Shown here one piece after another: positions 24,801 through 34,139 of a stretch of 64,000 nt of DNA. Source of the stretch: Karstenula rhodostoma CBS 690.94 (lineage: Eukaryota; Ascomycota; Dothideomycetes; Pleosporales; Didymosphaeriaceae); contig MU001509.1 in NCBI GenBank assembly GCA_010093485.1, forward strand, positions 676,256 through 740,255, read 5' to 3'. The translations under genes and the position numbers were made by a program. Under the pieces are notes generated by a model that was not told where the DNA came from, searched no databases, and saw only the letters and a list, made by a program, of their open reading frames with translations. Position 1 is the first letter of the stretch; the number at the start of each line of letters is the position of its first letter.

Positions 24801-27232
24801 TATCGACAAAGAAGATTCTTTCTTCGTATGTATTCCCTATACGGACTCTCATGCATTTGCTTACGTTCTGCAGCAACTAGGAGGCGATTCAATTATTGCG
24901 ATGAGACTCGTTGGAGCTGCAAGAGAGGAGGGTCTGTCGATGACTGTCGCCGATGTGTTCAAGAACCCGACTTTTGCAGACATGGCCAGAGTAAGTTCAT
25001 TCTGCAGGAAGGTGAGATTTCAACTAATCGTTCTAGGTCGTCCGTGTCGCTGGCGAGGTCATTGACGAAGTCATGTCTCGAGCTGGGGGAGAGAGCCTCA
25101 AGGACGTACAGGCGAGCTCCTCCAAGCCGAAGATACAGATTCCAGAGCGCACTGTGTCAGCCTGGCGCGACTTCCAATCCATGGTATCCGAGCAAGCCAT
25201 CGATGATAAGACTACCGAGGGCGGAAATACTCCACCGGCTCAACAAGAGCGTCAACTGCACGAAAAGACTGAGCAGATGTTCAAGAAGTGGTCAGGGTTC
25301 GCGAATGGACAGAACCGCCGCCCTCAACCCCAGCGCACGATCAGCCAGAACACCATAAGACCCCAAACGATACACGAGGACTCTGCACCCAAGTCGATAT
25401 CCTTGCTCGGCGATCCCAATGTTGACAGTGTCATCTCGAAAGTCCAGGTGTTCAAGGGCGGTATCACCGATGTCCTTCCTGTGACCGACTTCCAGGCGCT
25501 TGCCATCACAGGAACTTTGCTCGAATCAAAGTGGATGCTGAACTATTTCTACCTGGACGGAGAAGGCCCGCTTGACCTCCGAAAGCTGAAACACGCATGC
25601 TTCCGTATCGTACAGGCTTTCGATATTTTGCGTACAGTCTTCGTGCCGTACGGTGATCGCTTCCTACAAGTTGTATTGAGGAAGCTCCAGCCTGATTTCC
25701 TCTACCAGGAGACTGAGCAAAGCCTGAATGACTTCACAACAGAACTCCGCCACAAGGACCAGGAACACGGGCCTCGACTTGGCGAAGCATTTGTCAAATT
25801 CGTTGTAGCCAAGCAAAAGACCAGCGGCCGCTACCGCATCTTCTTGCGACTCTCACACGCACAGTACGATGGCTTCTGTTTCTCGAAGATGCTCACTTCG
25901 CTCCAAGCGGGCTATAACGGCTTGCCTGTATCCACTACTCCAAGCTTCGGCAACTTTGTTCGAGAATCGGCGAAGGCAGTCGCAGGAGCCCACGATCATT
26001 GGCGTGAGGTACTGAGAGGGTCTACGATGACTGAAATCGTGCATCGCTACGGTCCAAACTATCAACGATCAGCCGGGCGCACCGTCACCCTGAAGCAAAC
26101 ACTGACGGTTCCATCGCTGTCCCATATCAACATCACGACAGCCAGTGTAATGAAGGCGGCGTGGGCAGCAACTCTTGCTCGTGTCGCCGGCAAGTCTGAC
26201 ATCGTTTTTGGCCACGTCGTTTCAGGCCGCAGCGGCGGCGTGCCAAATGTCGAAAACATAGTCGGGCCGTGTCTCAACATGGTTCCTGTACGCGTGGTGT
26301 ATCGCCCCGAGTGGACTGTCTTTGATCTCCTTGGTTACATCCAAGAACAACATATCAACAACATGGCGTACGAGTCTCTGGGATTTCGAGAAATTACGCG
26401 CAATTGCACTGACTGGCCGGACTGGACGAATTTCTCAAGCGTACTGCAGCACAACCAGAACATACAATCAGAGGATGCGACCCTTCAGCTGGGCGGTATC
26501 GAATTCAAGATTGGCGCTGCAGGCAATCAAGAAGATTTTGCTGACATTTCGATTCTCTCGGCTTCAAAGCCTAGAAACGAGGTTGAGGTGACCCTCACAT
26601 ATGCACCCAACAGTACGTTGACAGCTGGTTTCACGCAAAATGTCTTCGACATGCTCTGCGCAAACGTCATCACGTTCTCGGAGGACCCTTATACACTACT
26701 GCCAGCTCAGTCGGAGATTGGGTCTCAGAGCTCCACAACTATCACATCGGAAACCGCGCGCAAGAAGTCCGCGGAGAAGCAACCTCTCACTCTTCCCACT
26801 GACACTGGACTTCCCAAACACGAGCTTGAGACGCTCTCAACCAAGCTCCGCAGCGCATGGGAGCAGAACCTCAGGGACGAGAACAATGCGCCTCCTGCTA
26901 TAGACTTGGCATCCGACTTTTTCCAGTTGGGCGGCGACATTCAGGGAGTTGCTCAGATTGCATCGATCTTCGATCACGAAGACGGATGGAAGGTGCGAGT
27001 CGAAGACCTACTCGACAAGCCGGTCTTTGTAGATCAAGTGAGATTGCTAGCTACAGAGCGGAAGAAACAGATTGCGAAAGAGGAGATGAGCCCATGGGGA
27101 GAGAAGGGCAAAGTTTCTGCCAAGGGACTGCTTGGCGATAAGGAAAAGCTCGAGCGGAGGCAGAGCGGACTGGGTGCTTTGGCAAGAAAGATGGGGCTGA
27201 AGCGGAAGGATACCCAGAAGGGAGCGAAGTGA
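2517..27232 (+). CDS. Giant nonribosomal peptide synthetase, five A domains, three epimerases, terminal C-T-C-T
   Basis: The product is a cytosolic assembly line that activates amino acids as adenylates, loads them on phosphopantetheine arms and joins them. Proposed exons are 2517-2996, 3040-3464, 3513-3565, 3695-4307, 4357-4696, 4744-5566, 5623-6503, 6559-8920, 8974-9518, 9568-12807, 12864-16490, 16546-17158, 17215-20243, 20293-24825, 24874-24990 and 25037-27232. All phases agree and give 7,958 residues. The domain order is partial C, A1-T1-E1, C1-A2-T2, C2-A3-T3-E2, C3-A4-T4, C4-A5-T5-E3, C5-T6, C6-T7. Six T domains show LGGDS, with serines near residues 810, 2343, 3426, 4975, 6052 and 7194. 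The seventh has LGGDI. There is no thioesterase or reductase, so release is probably by C6 (inference). The ATG at 2517 is the first after an in-frame stop. The frame change near 3040 is explained either by a weak 43-nt intron or by a 1-nt indel. The product is unknown. Confidence 0.96.
6900..10210 (+). other. NRPS module 2: C1, A2, T2
   Basis: C1 (about 6925-8170) follows an epimerase and should be of the DCL type. Its catalytic motif is SHAIMDG at 7327-7347. A2 (about 8215-9890) has FTSGSTGRPKG, FDNS, LALGGEA, YGPSE, TGDL and SGKLDRK. The hand-aligned pocket code is DNEDAGQVNK, with no confident substrate. The T2 serine is at 10072-10074 in LGGDSIG. No epimerase follows, so an L residue is expected. 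Introns at 8921-8973 and 9519-9567 interrupt A2. Confidence 0.88.
10290..14880 (+). other. NRPS module 3: C2, A3, T3, E2
   Basis: C2 (about 10300-11560) carries HHAVYDG at 10678-10698. A3 (about 11570-13190) has LFTSGSTGKPKG, FDAC, LLLVGEA, YGPTE, TGDL and SAKMDRK. The pocket code by hand alignment is DAICLVGAIK, substrate unknown. The T3 serine is at 13377-13379. E2 (about 13530-14870) has HHLVIDVVSW at 13926 and NEGHGREPF, so a D residue is expected. An intron at 12808-12863 falls just after GRKDNQ, the same place as in modules 1 and 2. Confidence 0.88.
14910..18270 (+). other. NRPS module 4: C3, A4, T4
   Basis: C3 (about 14920-16180) follows E2 and has SHAICDG at 15327-15347. A4 (about 16215-17945) shows LFTSGTTGKPKG, FDAS, LVAGGEA, YGPTE, SGDL and AGKLDRN. 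The pocket code by hand alignment is DALLVGAVIK, which has a hydrophobic character; no firm substrate call is possible. Introns at 16491-16545 and 17159-17214 lie at nearly the same places as two introns in A1. The T4 serine is at 18135-18137. No epimerase follows, so an L residue is expected. Confidence 0.88.
18300..22920 (+). other. NRPS module 5: C4, A5 (divergent core motifs), T5, E3
   Basis: C4 (about 18355-19600) has HHALYDG at 18738-18758. A5 (about 19615-21235) keeps LYTSGSTGVPKG, YGPTE, TGDL and SAKLDRK. It departs elsewhere: the usual GGAxVPLDP reads GAGYVPLSP, and the usual GGEA reads SAADPL. The hand-aligned pocket code is DVMCAAAVIK. The T5 serine is at 21415-21417. E3 (about 21560-22880) has HHLVIDVVSW at 21952 and NETHGREPW, where the other two epimerases have NEGHGRE. 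A D residue is expected if A5 is active. Confidence 0.87.
22960..25036 (+). other. NRPS module 6: C5 and T6 without an A domain
   Basis: C5 (about 22980-24250) has NHVVIDG at 23392-23412. Where an A domain is expected there is only a linker of about 155 residues (24255-24710) rich in Ser, Pro and Arg, with RRAS and RRLS sites. T6 follows with DSFF, a 48-nt intron at 24826-24873, then QLGGDSIIAMRL; its serine is at 24889-24891. T6 resembles T2 and T4 rather than T1, T3 and T5, so it looks like the carrier of a module that lost its A domain (inference). Confidence 0.85.
25037..27232 (+). other. NRPS module 7: terminal C6 and serine-less T7
   Basis: After a linker of about 130 low-complexity residues, C6 (about 25430-26690) carries an intact SHAQYDG at 25853-25873. 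It is the best candidate for peptide release or macrocyclisation, because no thioesterase follows. The last carrier-like domain (about 26820-27060) keeps FFQLGGD, but the residue that should be the phosphopantetheine serine is Ile (codon 26939-26941). It therefore cannot be primed in the usual way. The protein ends in a basic tail (KRKDTQKGAK) at TGA 27230-27232. Confidence 0.85.
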
Positions 27233-27441
27233 GTGGAATTCCAGTGCGGATGACGTGGTGGAAAATTGCGATTAGGCTCCTCTTTTCATTTTGGGTCAGT
27301 TGGCAACGGCATCTGGTTATCGTTGCGCTTTCTTGTCTCATACGTACACCACGAAGTGTGTCGGTATGTTATGATTCTCTCGTAGATTAACGAAATATAC
27401 AATACTTATACCACGACTTCTTACACCAAATCATGTCCTCT

Positions 27442-29656
27442 TTATGCGACCCAGAGGCTTTCTGTCAGCTCACAAGGAATGGGATCGGTCCACGATGCGT
27501 CCAGGAGACCCGCATCTGATCTTCCCTTCCATGCAATGATAAACCCCACCCTTTCGTAAATCCCATCATTGCCCAATTTCAACACCACATAATGATATCT
27601 CCGTTTCTTGATTGTCTTGCATCCAATCTGCCACACGAGCCAAGGCTCGCCTCTCCCCTTCGCTTCTTCGGTAGACTGATCATTCATCTCACCTACAAGA
27701 TCACCATCCCAGTAAGTCTCGAACTCCTCATCCAAAGCTGTTCCATCACGTCGCTTGATCCGAACGGTGTCGTTCTCTTCTACTGCAATTTGTACAGGAG
27801 CCACAAGCGCAGATACGATTTCCAATCTAGTCGAGATGGCGTCTTTGCCCTCGTATTGGATTTCACCTCCCCGTGTGAGCTCGTGTCGCAGGTAAGGTCG
27901 AGCTTCATCATTTTTGAGTGAATGTAGGCGTACATCAAATTCTTTGTTAATAACGATGTCCATATACTGGATAGGGTATTCCATCGGACCTTCCCAGCCG
28001 AGCGGAGACCAACTTGGAAACCCCGGCCTTCGTCGACACGCCTTAGTGTGACTCCAATTGAGCGCAAACTCAAACCGATCATCTTTGGGCGCAGGCTCGA
28101 ATCTGCCATTTCCAGTCTCCGTGACGGTGTCAAAGTGTCTGTCGGCACTTGGTAGCGGTGCCAGCGGTACGCCCCAGAGATGGTAGATTGGTTCCGACTT
28201 GTCGTTCGATATGTAATTGAGGATTCCAATAATGGCGTTCAGGGCGTCGGATGACATCCTCATGTTGCGTCTACTGTATGCCGTTACGTATCTCAAGGCC
28301 TCTTTGAAGCGCGACGATCCGGCGGAAGACTGAAACTCGCGTGGAAGCCGGGCGCATGAGATGAACTCGGCGAGGGCAACAAGCTCGTAGTTCACCCCGG
28401 AATTGTAGCCGGGAGAAAGGTCGTGCAGGTAGTCTGTCTGGCATATGTAGAGCACGGCCTGGGAGGTGAAGATGAGACGGCGCTTGGACAGGATACCCTC
28501 TTGGAATGTCCAGGCCCGCGTGGCCCACATTGAATTCTGGAAGTCGCTTGCGGCAGAGGTCTTCAGCTGAACCAATGTCACTGGTCCAACTTGTTCTGTC
28601 GCTGTTTCGGTGACTTTTCTTGGTTGGTTTACGCCTGGGAGTCCGTGGGTCGGATCGGTACCAGCAGCTGCAATGATAGTGAGGTGCGCAGAAGCGTATA
28701 TCTGGCCCATTTGCTTGATCTGCAGGGTCTTGTCCATGATGCTTGTCTGTTCGATGCAGTATCTGTCGACCCAAAGATACCGGAGGCCAAGGCCTAAGGT
28801 CACGGTAATTGCATCTTCAATGGTCCGCGTTTGTTCCGCAGGTAAAGGCTGAGACGCGAAGTCTTCATGTGGCCCCCAAAGGTAACTCAGGGCTACGAAG
28901 CGGCACTTCTCAGGTGCCATTTGCACGGTGCGCGTTTCGCAGTCAATCACCTTCAGCCTTTCCAGGTCGCTCGCTTCGTCGGGGAGACAATCATCGTGTT
29001 GCTGGCACCCTTCGTTCCACTTTCTGAACAGGTCAAGATCAACGCGTGGTTCCGAAGAGATGGTGAGTTTCGCATCGGGCATAGGGTTTTTGCTGATGCC
29101 GAGATGTGGACTCGTGAGATCAGCATCATGGTCCGCTCTAGCAGAGTTTGATTCCTCTTGCGCAAATGTTAGTCGGCCAACGAAGGGACTCTGATCCTTA
29201 GACACGATCCACTTCAGATTGCTATCTTCGTCGAATCGTTTGATGGAGCCAATCATACAACAGATGCGGCCTTTGCTTGTCAGCTAGCCGCATAAAATCA
29301 TGTGATGTACTTACATTTCGATCTCTGTAGCTCTTCTTTTGATTCGTGTACGTCCTGCATGACAAGGACTGGATCCGCATGATGAGTCTCCAGGAGCCTA
29401 GTCCAGGGTACCGTTGCGCAGCGACCACATAGGTCGGTATTCGATGGAGCCTCTACCGGTAAACGAGCAGCGCCGTTCTGCAAGAGATGATCTGGCGTCT
29501 GAATGCCACCCACGTTAGCCTTGAACAGTAATCTTTGCGAGTCAGGATCAGCTTTACCGCAATACGGATGTCAACTGTCTTGACTTTCCGCTTCGGAAAC
29601 ATCCAAGTGAAGAGGAGTATCCTCTTCCATCTCTTAGAGATCCGCATGTTCGCCAT
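27442..29656 (-). CDS. HET-domain (heterokaryon incompatibility) protein
   Basis: The HET core is clear: FVALSYLWG, then LWVDRYCIEQ, IYASAHLTIIAAAG and TRAWTFQEGILSKRRLIF. Proteins with this domain trigger cell death when genetically different hyphae fuse, or act as NLR-like sensors; the role of this one is unknown. Exon 3 is 27442-29270. Two upstream exons are proposed by splice sites: 29315-29477, preceded by a 44-nt intron with GTAAGT, and 29558-29656. Exon 2 supplies the cysteine-rich head typical of HET proteins (LCGRC, then SKCRICC across the junction). Total is 696 residues. Exon 1 is less sure; starting at the ATG of exon 3 (29254-29256) would give 604 residues. The gene converges on the NRPS, with stop codons 209 bp apart. 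Confidence 0.85.
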
Positions 29657-30881
29657 GAGTACACGTAGGTTTTCGTTATCACATCTTTTTCACGACTGAA
29701 GTGAGAGGGGATACGGCGAGGCTGATTTCGCTTGGAAACGGCCCCCAAAGACAATCCGTGGTCTAGACCAAACGTGGCGCTTTCTGGACTGGCTAAGCTG
29801 CATAGAGTAGGCTTTTTGCGAAGCTATACCAAATTCGACATGAACCCTGCATCGCATCTCTTGTATCGTGCCCACTGTAGGTTGTTTGTCATTCCCACCT
29901 GACATCTACCTCTCGTCTGCGAAAGAGCTCGGCTGTACCGACATTAGTCTCTGAAACAATACTAGATCCTTCTTTATATCCATACTTCCCGTGCTTAACA
30001 CTTTCCTATCGGTCGCTTGTCCATTTCCATACACATGTAGGAACTAGTCTTCCTCGCCGCCAAACTTTTGCTTCATTCCTAAGTGATGGTCTACCTGTCT
30101 GATGATCTAGCCTTACTTTAGCTGGCTTTTTGAGGGTGTACTGTATTCTCATTGTGACGATGCGTCGCTTAGATTCTTCAATGTATGTGCGCTGATGGCT
30201 AGACAGCTTCTAGTCTGTATACTTTCGCAGGCCTACGTCAGGGTGGGTTAGCTTCTGGGGTCATTCACAAATATGTCCTGTACTAGCTCCACGTTGAAAC
30301 TGGCGATACGGCTGTTCATATCCTGATTGCAACAGGAAAGCGTACTGGAAACAAAACTTTCTCAAAGCTTAACGATGGCGTTCACATCAGCCCTATTAGG
30401 TCAATCTATCAACTGTAGTAAGCAAAGATGGGTGGAGGTACTTTGTTCTTGAGATGTTCGTGGAAGATCATAGTAGAAGCTACCGCGGCATATCATAGGC
30501 AAGCGAATGTTTGAATCTTTTCGAACCGCCGTGCAAGCATCGACGTTGCTCGCGAATTCCACCATGGATCCGCACTTCAGAAGAGAGACCCATTTACGAC
30601 ACATGAAAAATATTCAAAGTCCATATTCACAGTGCCTGATAGATTGGCAAGTGCTTCTTCAGTAAGAGGCACATTCATGAGGTCGAAAGTCCAGGTGATA
30701 CCAAGCGCACGTGCGATCGTGACTTCCTCGTTCACGCTCGCCTAATCACTAGCGCGTGTTAGCGCGCCTTCTTCACTTGATAACACTTGCCCTGACTTTC
30801 AAGCCCCATCACTTCGACTCTCACATCTTACAGCCCGCTTTGTTCTGCACGACTTCCACGTGGAGGGGAGCGTTCCTCATC
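29657..30881. other. Intergenic region, nothing recognised
   Basis: This stretch has stops in all frames at short intervals and no recognisable protein motif, RNA gene or repeat. It would hold the promoters of the HET gene (left) and the F-box-like gene (right). Confidence 0.6.
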
Positions 30882-32312
30882 ATGGACCGCAGTGACGTCG
30901 AGAACATGGAGCCGCTGTCCGCGAGCGCTGCTAGGTACAGTGGTCTTGATCCTTAGCTCGGCTCGACTGACAATAACATACAGCTCCGATGCCTCAGAAG
31001 CTCTCGCACCGCCGCTTGCTTCTAACATGCCCATTGGCCCACAGTTGCCCGCCGAACTCTGGGGCCAGGTTCTCAGCAATATCGGCAACTACACCCTCTG
31101 GATCGTCTGTCGCAACGTGAACAAGACTCTGAAATCAGAAGTTGAGCGCGAATTCAGAGTGAGGCGTCTGCATAAATTACGCTTTCGCTGGATGTTCCAA
31201 CTTGAGCTTGACCATTCTCTCAATACCTTCGACTTTTCGCGCACTGATCAGATTGAGACGCGAGGCTGGGTACGTTTTTTGTCTTGTTGTTTGAACTGGG
31301 GGCTTCGATTTATTAAACATGTTTTTGGATGTCAGATCTCTGGCTGGCGCGGCTTATATACTGTACAGTTTAAGTACAGCCGGGCTGTGTTCTACCTATT
31401 CTGTGGTAGCACATGGTAATTGCACTTGCGATCAGGCACTGAACTTTTGCAAAGTTATAATGAGATGCAACTAACGTCAAATAGGTTGATCACTTTTCTG
31501 GTGTGGACGACAGTCATGTGCATTACAGATACGATATGCACAGCTATTACCTGAATTACTATATTCAAGACATGGACACAAGGGGACCCAGGGGCGATCA
31601 TGCCCGGCGCTGCGTCCAGAGTGTTCGAAATGCAATAACAGCTGCACTGCAATTCAGAGCTTCGTGGCAGGCGCGAGCCAGCACTGGGGGGGACGATCAC
31701 TTTCTCAGACGCAGCGTTGCAATCGGCACATCGCTACAAGACATAGCCCTCCCCTCATTCGTCATCGACTTCGACAGCCAGACGTTCTCTTTCGACTGGC
31801 GCCCTTTCGTCACTGAGTTCTACTCTTTCGAGACGGCTTTCCGTACCGAGCAGCAGAAACACCCTCAGCTGATCGCTAAGACAACACCCGATGAGTCCGA
31901 GTGGTTTGAGAAAGCGTTGGAATCGGTGTCCTCGATAACTCCAATGTTGCTCACCACAATGCGACAATTCCACGGAGACCGATTCATGCTATGGTTTAGC
32001 AACAATGGGCGAGAGAACGCGTATCTGTGGTACCGAGTCTGTCACAGGTACTACACCCAGCATCATGGTAGATTCGGGCTAGACTCGCACGTCAAGCTCA
32101 AGACGTATGATGAATTCCGTGCCGATACGCAGGCGCAGATGATGGGAAAATCACCAGGGCTCGACTGGATACGCTTGTTTGCAACCGTGGTGCAGAGGGA
32201 GCGGCGCTTGAGGCTGGCGGAGCTACTGTCGATCCAGCAGGGTTTTCAGATACGGTCCGGCTATTTCGGTTCGTTCGGGAATATGTACAAGAGACTTGGA
32301 GGATGTGACTAG
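30882..32312 (+). CDS. F-box-like protein of unknown target
   Basis: Proposed exons are 30882-30934, 30984-31269 and 31485-32312, giving 388 residues in consistent phase. Residues about 35-70 (LPAELWGQVLSNIGNYTLWIVCRNVNK) read like a degenerate F-box, the helix pair that binds Skp1 in SCF ubiquitin ligases. The rest has no domain I recognise. The ATG has a good context (catcATGG). The second intron is unusually long for this window (215 nt, GTACGT..AATAG). It could instead contain an 80-nt internal exon at 31336-31415, but that exon cannot be joined to the last one in frame, so I prefer the single intron. The F-box call is by motif feel only; a degraded copy is possible. Confidence 0.6.
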
Positions 32313-32918
32313 GTCTGTGGGCTGTGGAGCTTCACGCTGGCAAAGTGCCTGTCATGCCTACGACGATATTCCCAGAGCCACGGTTACACGTGACTCACCC
32401 CACCGATCACCCTAACACTCCCTCCTCCTCGCGGGCGCCCCCCTAGTAGGTACCCATGGGCGCCTCCCTATTGTCTTCCACAACCCCGGGATCTCCACAT
32501 GTTAAGATGAGATGGGACAATTGGGCAGAGTGTCCAGATAGTGGAAATAAGGTAGTACGGTACGAAGGCAGATCAGAGTACCATCAGCCTCCTACCCTGG
32601 GCTAATACACTGTACTCAAACTCCTGTCCTGGCGCTGTACATCCATTGCCCAGGTGCATGAGACTTTCACAGCAGGTATTCCGGTCCAAACCACGTCTAC
32701 CAAATCAAAACTTTTACCTCACACAATCTACTCCGGATACTCCACGTCACACACCGCATACACACAGAGAATAATCATGCCACCTCACGTCGAATAAAAA
32801 AAGCACAAACACCAAATCCATCGCAACCATTTTCATAAACGAGCGTTAACCCTACAGCTACCTACATCCCCTACCCCATTCCTTCGCCTTACATACTCAC
32901 AATCCGTTCTCACCACAA
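32313..32918. other. Intergenic region between convergent genes, nothing recognised
   Basis: This is the space between the stop of the F-box-like gene and the stop of the minus-strand repeat-protein gene. It should carry both 3' UTRs. I see C-rich and AC-rich stretches but no feature I can name. Confidence 0.5.
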
Positions 32919-34139
32919 CTAAGCAGAGACCGTAGGCGCAGGCGGCGCGGACGCGCTACCCGAGGGCCGGCCCGTGGGACGCGGGGGCCGGCTGAAGCTG
33001 GGGATGGGAGGAATACCAGTGGGACGAGGGGGGAGGCCGGTTGCTGTTTACGTATCGACGTTAGCACATGTTCCAGCTCTCGCCGTGAATCGCGATCAGG
33101 GGCCTAAGACGGAGTACCCCTAGTAGCAATACAGCACCCACACTTCGTCCCATTGCCACATTCACTAAGAAACAGACGACTTACGCAACCCAGTTCCAAT
33201 TGGGAAAGAAAAAGAGGGCAAGCCCGTGGGGCGCGGGGGAAGGCTGAAGCTGGGCGCACCCGTGGGACGTGGAGGACGGCTGAAACTTGGCACGGGTGCG
33301 GACGTAGGCGCCTGGCGGGCCTCGAGGTCAGCGGCGCTGGAGCTGGCGGGCGCGGAAGGGCGGGCGGAGCGCGAGAACGAGAACGAGGGGCGGGCGCTGC
33401 GGGAGACGGAGGGGCGCGGGGAGCGGCTGAAGCTGGGAAGGCCGGTCGCTGGTGGGTGTTAGTGTCTTCATCTGTGGCGTAATGGGGAAGGGATTGGGAG
33501 AGTCAATCGAGCTTACGTAGACTAGTGGGCAGACCAGTGGGTGCACCGGTCGGGCGCGGGGAACGGCTAAAGCTGGGGAGTTCGGTGCCGCTGGGGCGAG
33601 GAGGACGCGAATGACCAGTGCCAGTGGGACGAGGGGGGCGGCTGAGACTGGACAATGCCGAAGTGGCGTCCTGGCGGGCCTCGATGTCTGCGGCGCTGCT
33701 GGGCGGAGCAGAGGGGCGAGCGGAGCGCGAGAACGAGGGACGCGCAGAGCGGGAGACAGAAGGGCGGGGTGGGAAGCCTCCAGTTGGGAGTCCAGTCGCT
33801 TTGTGGGTTAGCAGGACGTACAGTACTAGCCAAGTGTATGGATAATGCATTACTCGTCGTGAGGTAACACAATGTAGTCGAGCTTTTGACAAGATTTATG
33901 GTAGGTGGGAAAGCTTACGAATGGGGAAGCCACTGGGCAGAGAGAAGCTGGGGAAACCCGAGGGAAGACCAGTCGGGCGGGGTGGGCGAGAGTGAGAAGG
34001 AGCAACAGTAGGCTCAACCTCCTGGGCCACAGGCACAGCGATGGCGCTGTTGCAGTGTGTTAGTTGTCTTGCTGCAAGCAATCCTCAGAGGGACGTCCTA
34101 CCCAACGGCGAAGAGAGCAGCGATGACGGAAACCTTCAT
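32919..34139 (-). CDS. Secreted Pro/Arg/Ser-rich repeat protein with duplicated exons
   Basis: Reading the minus strand with splice sites gives five exons: 34102-34139, 33919-34046, 33517-33798, 33185-33448 and 32919-33043 (278 residues; stop TAG at 32919-32921). Exon 1 starts with MKVSVIAALFAVG and continues AIAVPVAQ, a typical signal peptide split by a 55-nt intron. The mature part is built from RPPRPTG, LPSFS and SRSARPS units. Exons 3 and 4 are near copies, each holding SVSRSARPSFS, a serine/alanine stretch, then AADIEARQ or AADLEARQ. The last three introns are all phase 1, so exons can be duplicated without shifting frame. No cysteines and no paired-basic Kex2 sites are seen. Function unknown; a cell-wall or extracellular role is inference. 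Because exons are short and in different frames, the gene is easily missed. Confidence 0.75.

Noticed and set aside
2517..27232. Thioesterase, reductase, ketosynthase or N-methyltransferase domain in the NRPS
   Set aside because: I looked for GxSxG thioesterase, NAD(P)-binding reductase and methyltransferase motifs at the C-terminus and inside A domains and saw none.
2517..27232. Identity as a malformin synthetase
   Set aside because: Only the inferred order of D and L residues agrees. The pocket codes are not assigned, and the disulfide and transport genes expected nearby are absent.
31336..31415. Possible extra internal exon in the F-box-like gene
   Set aside because: The upstream intron would keep frame, but no donor and acceptor pair joins it in frame to the last exon without a 20-nt intron.
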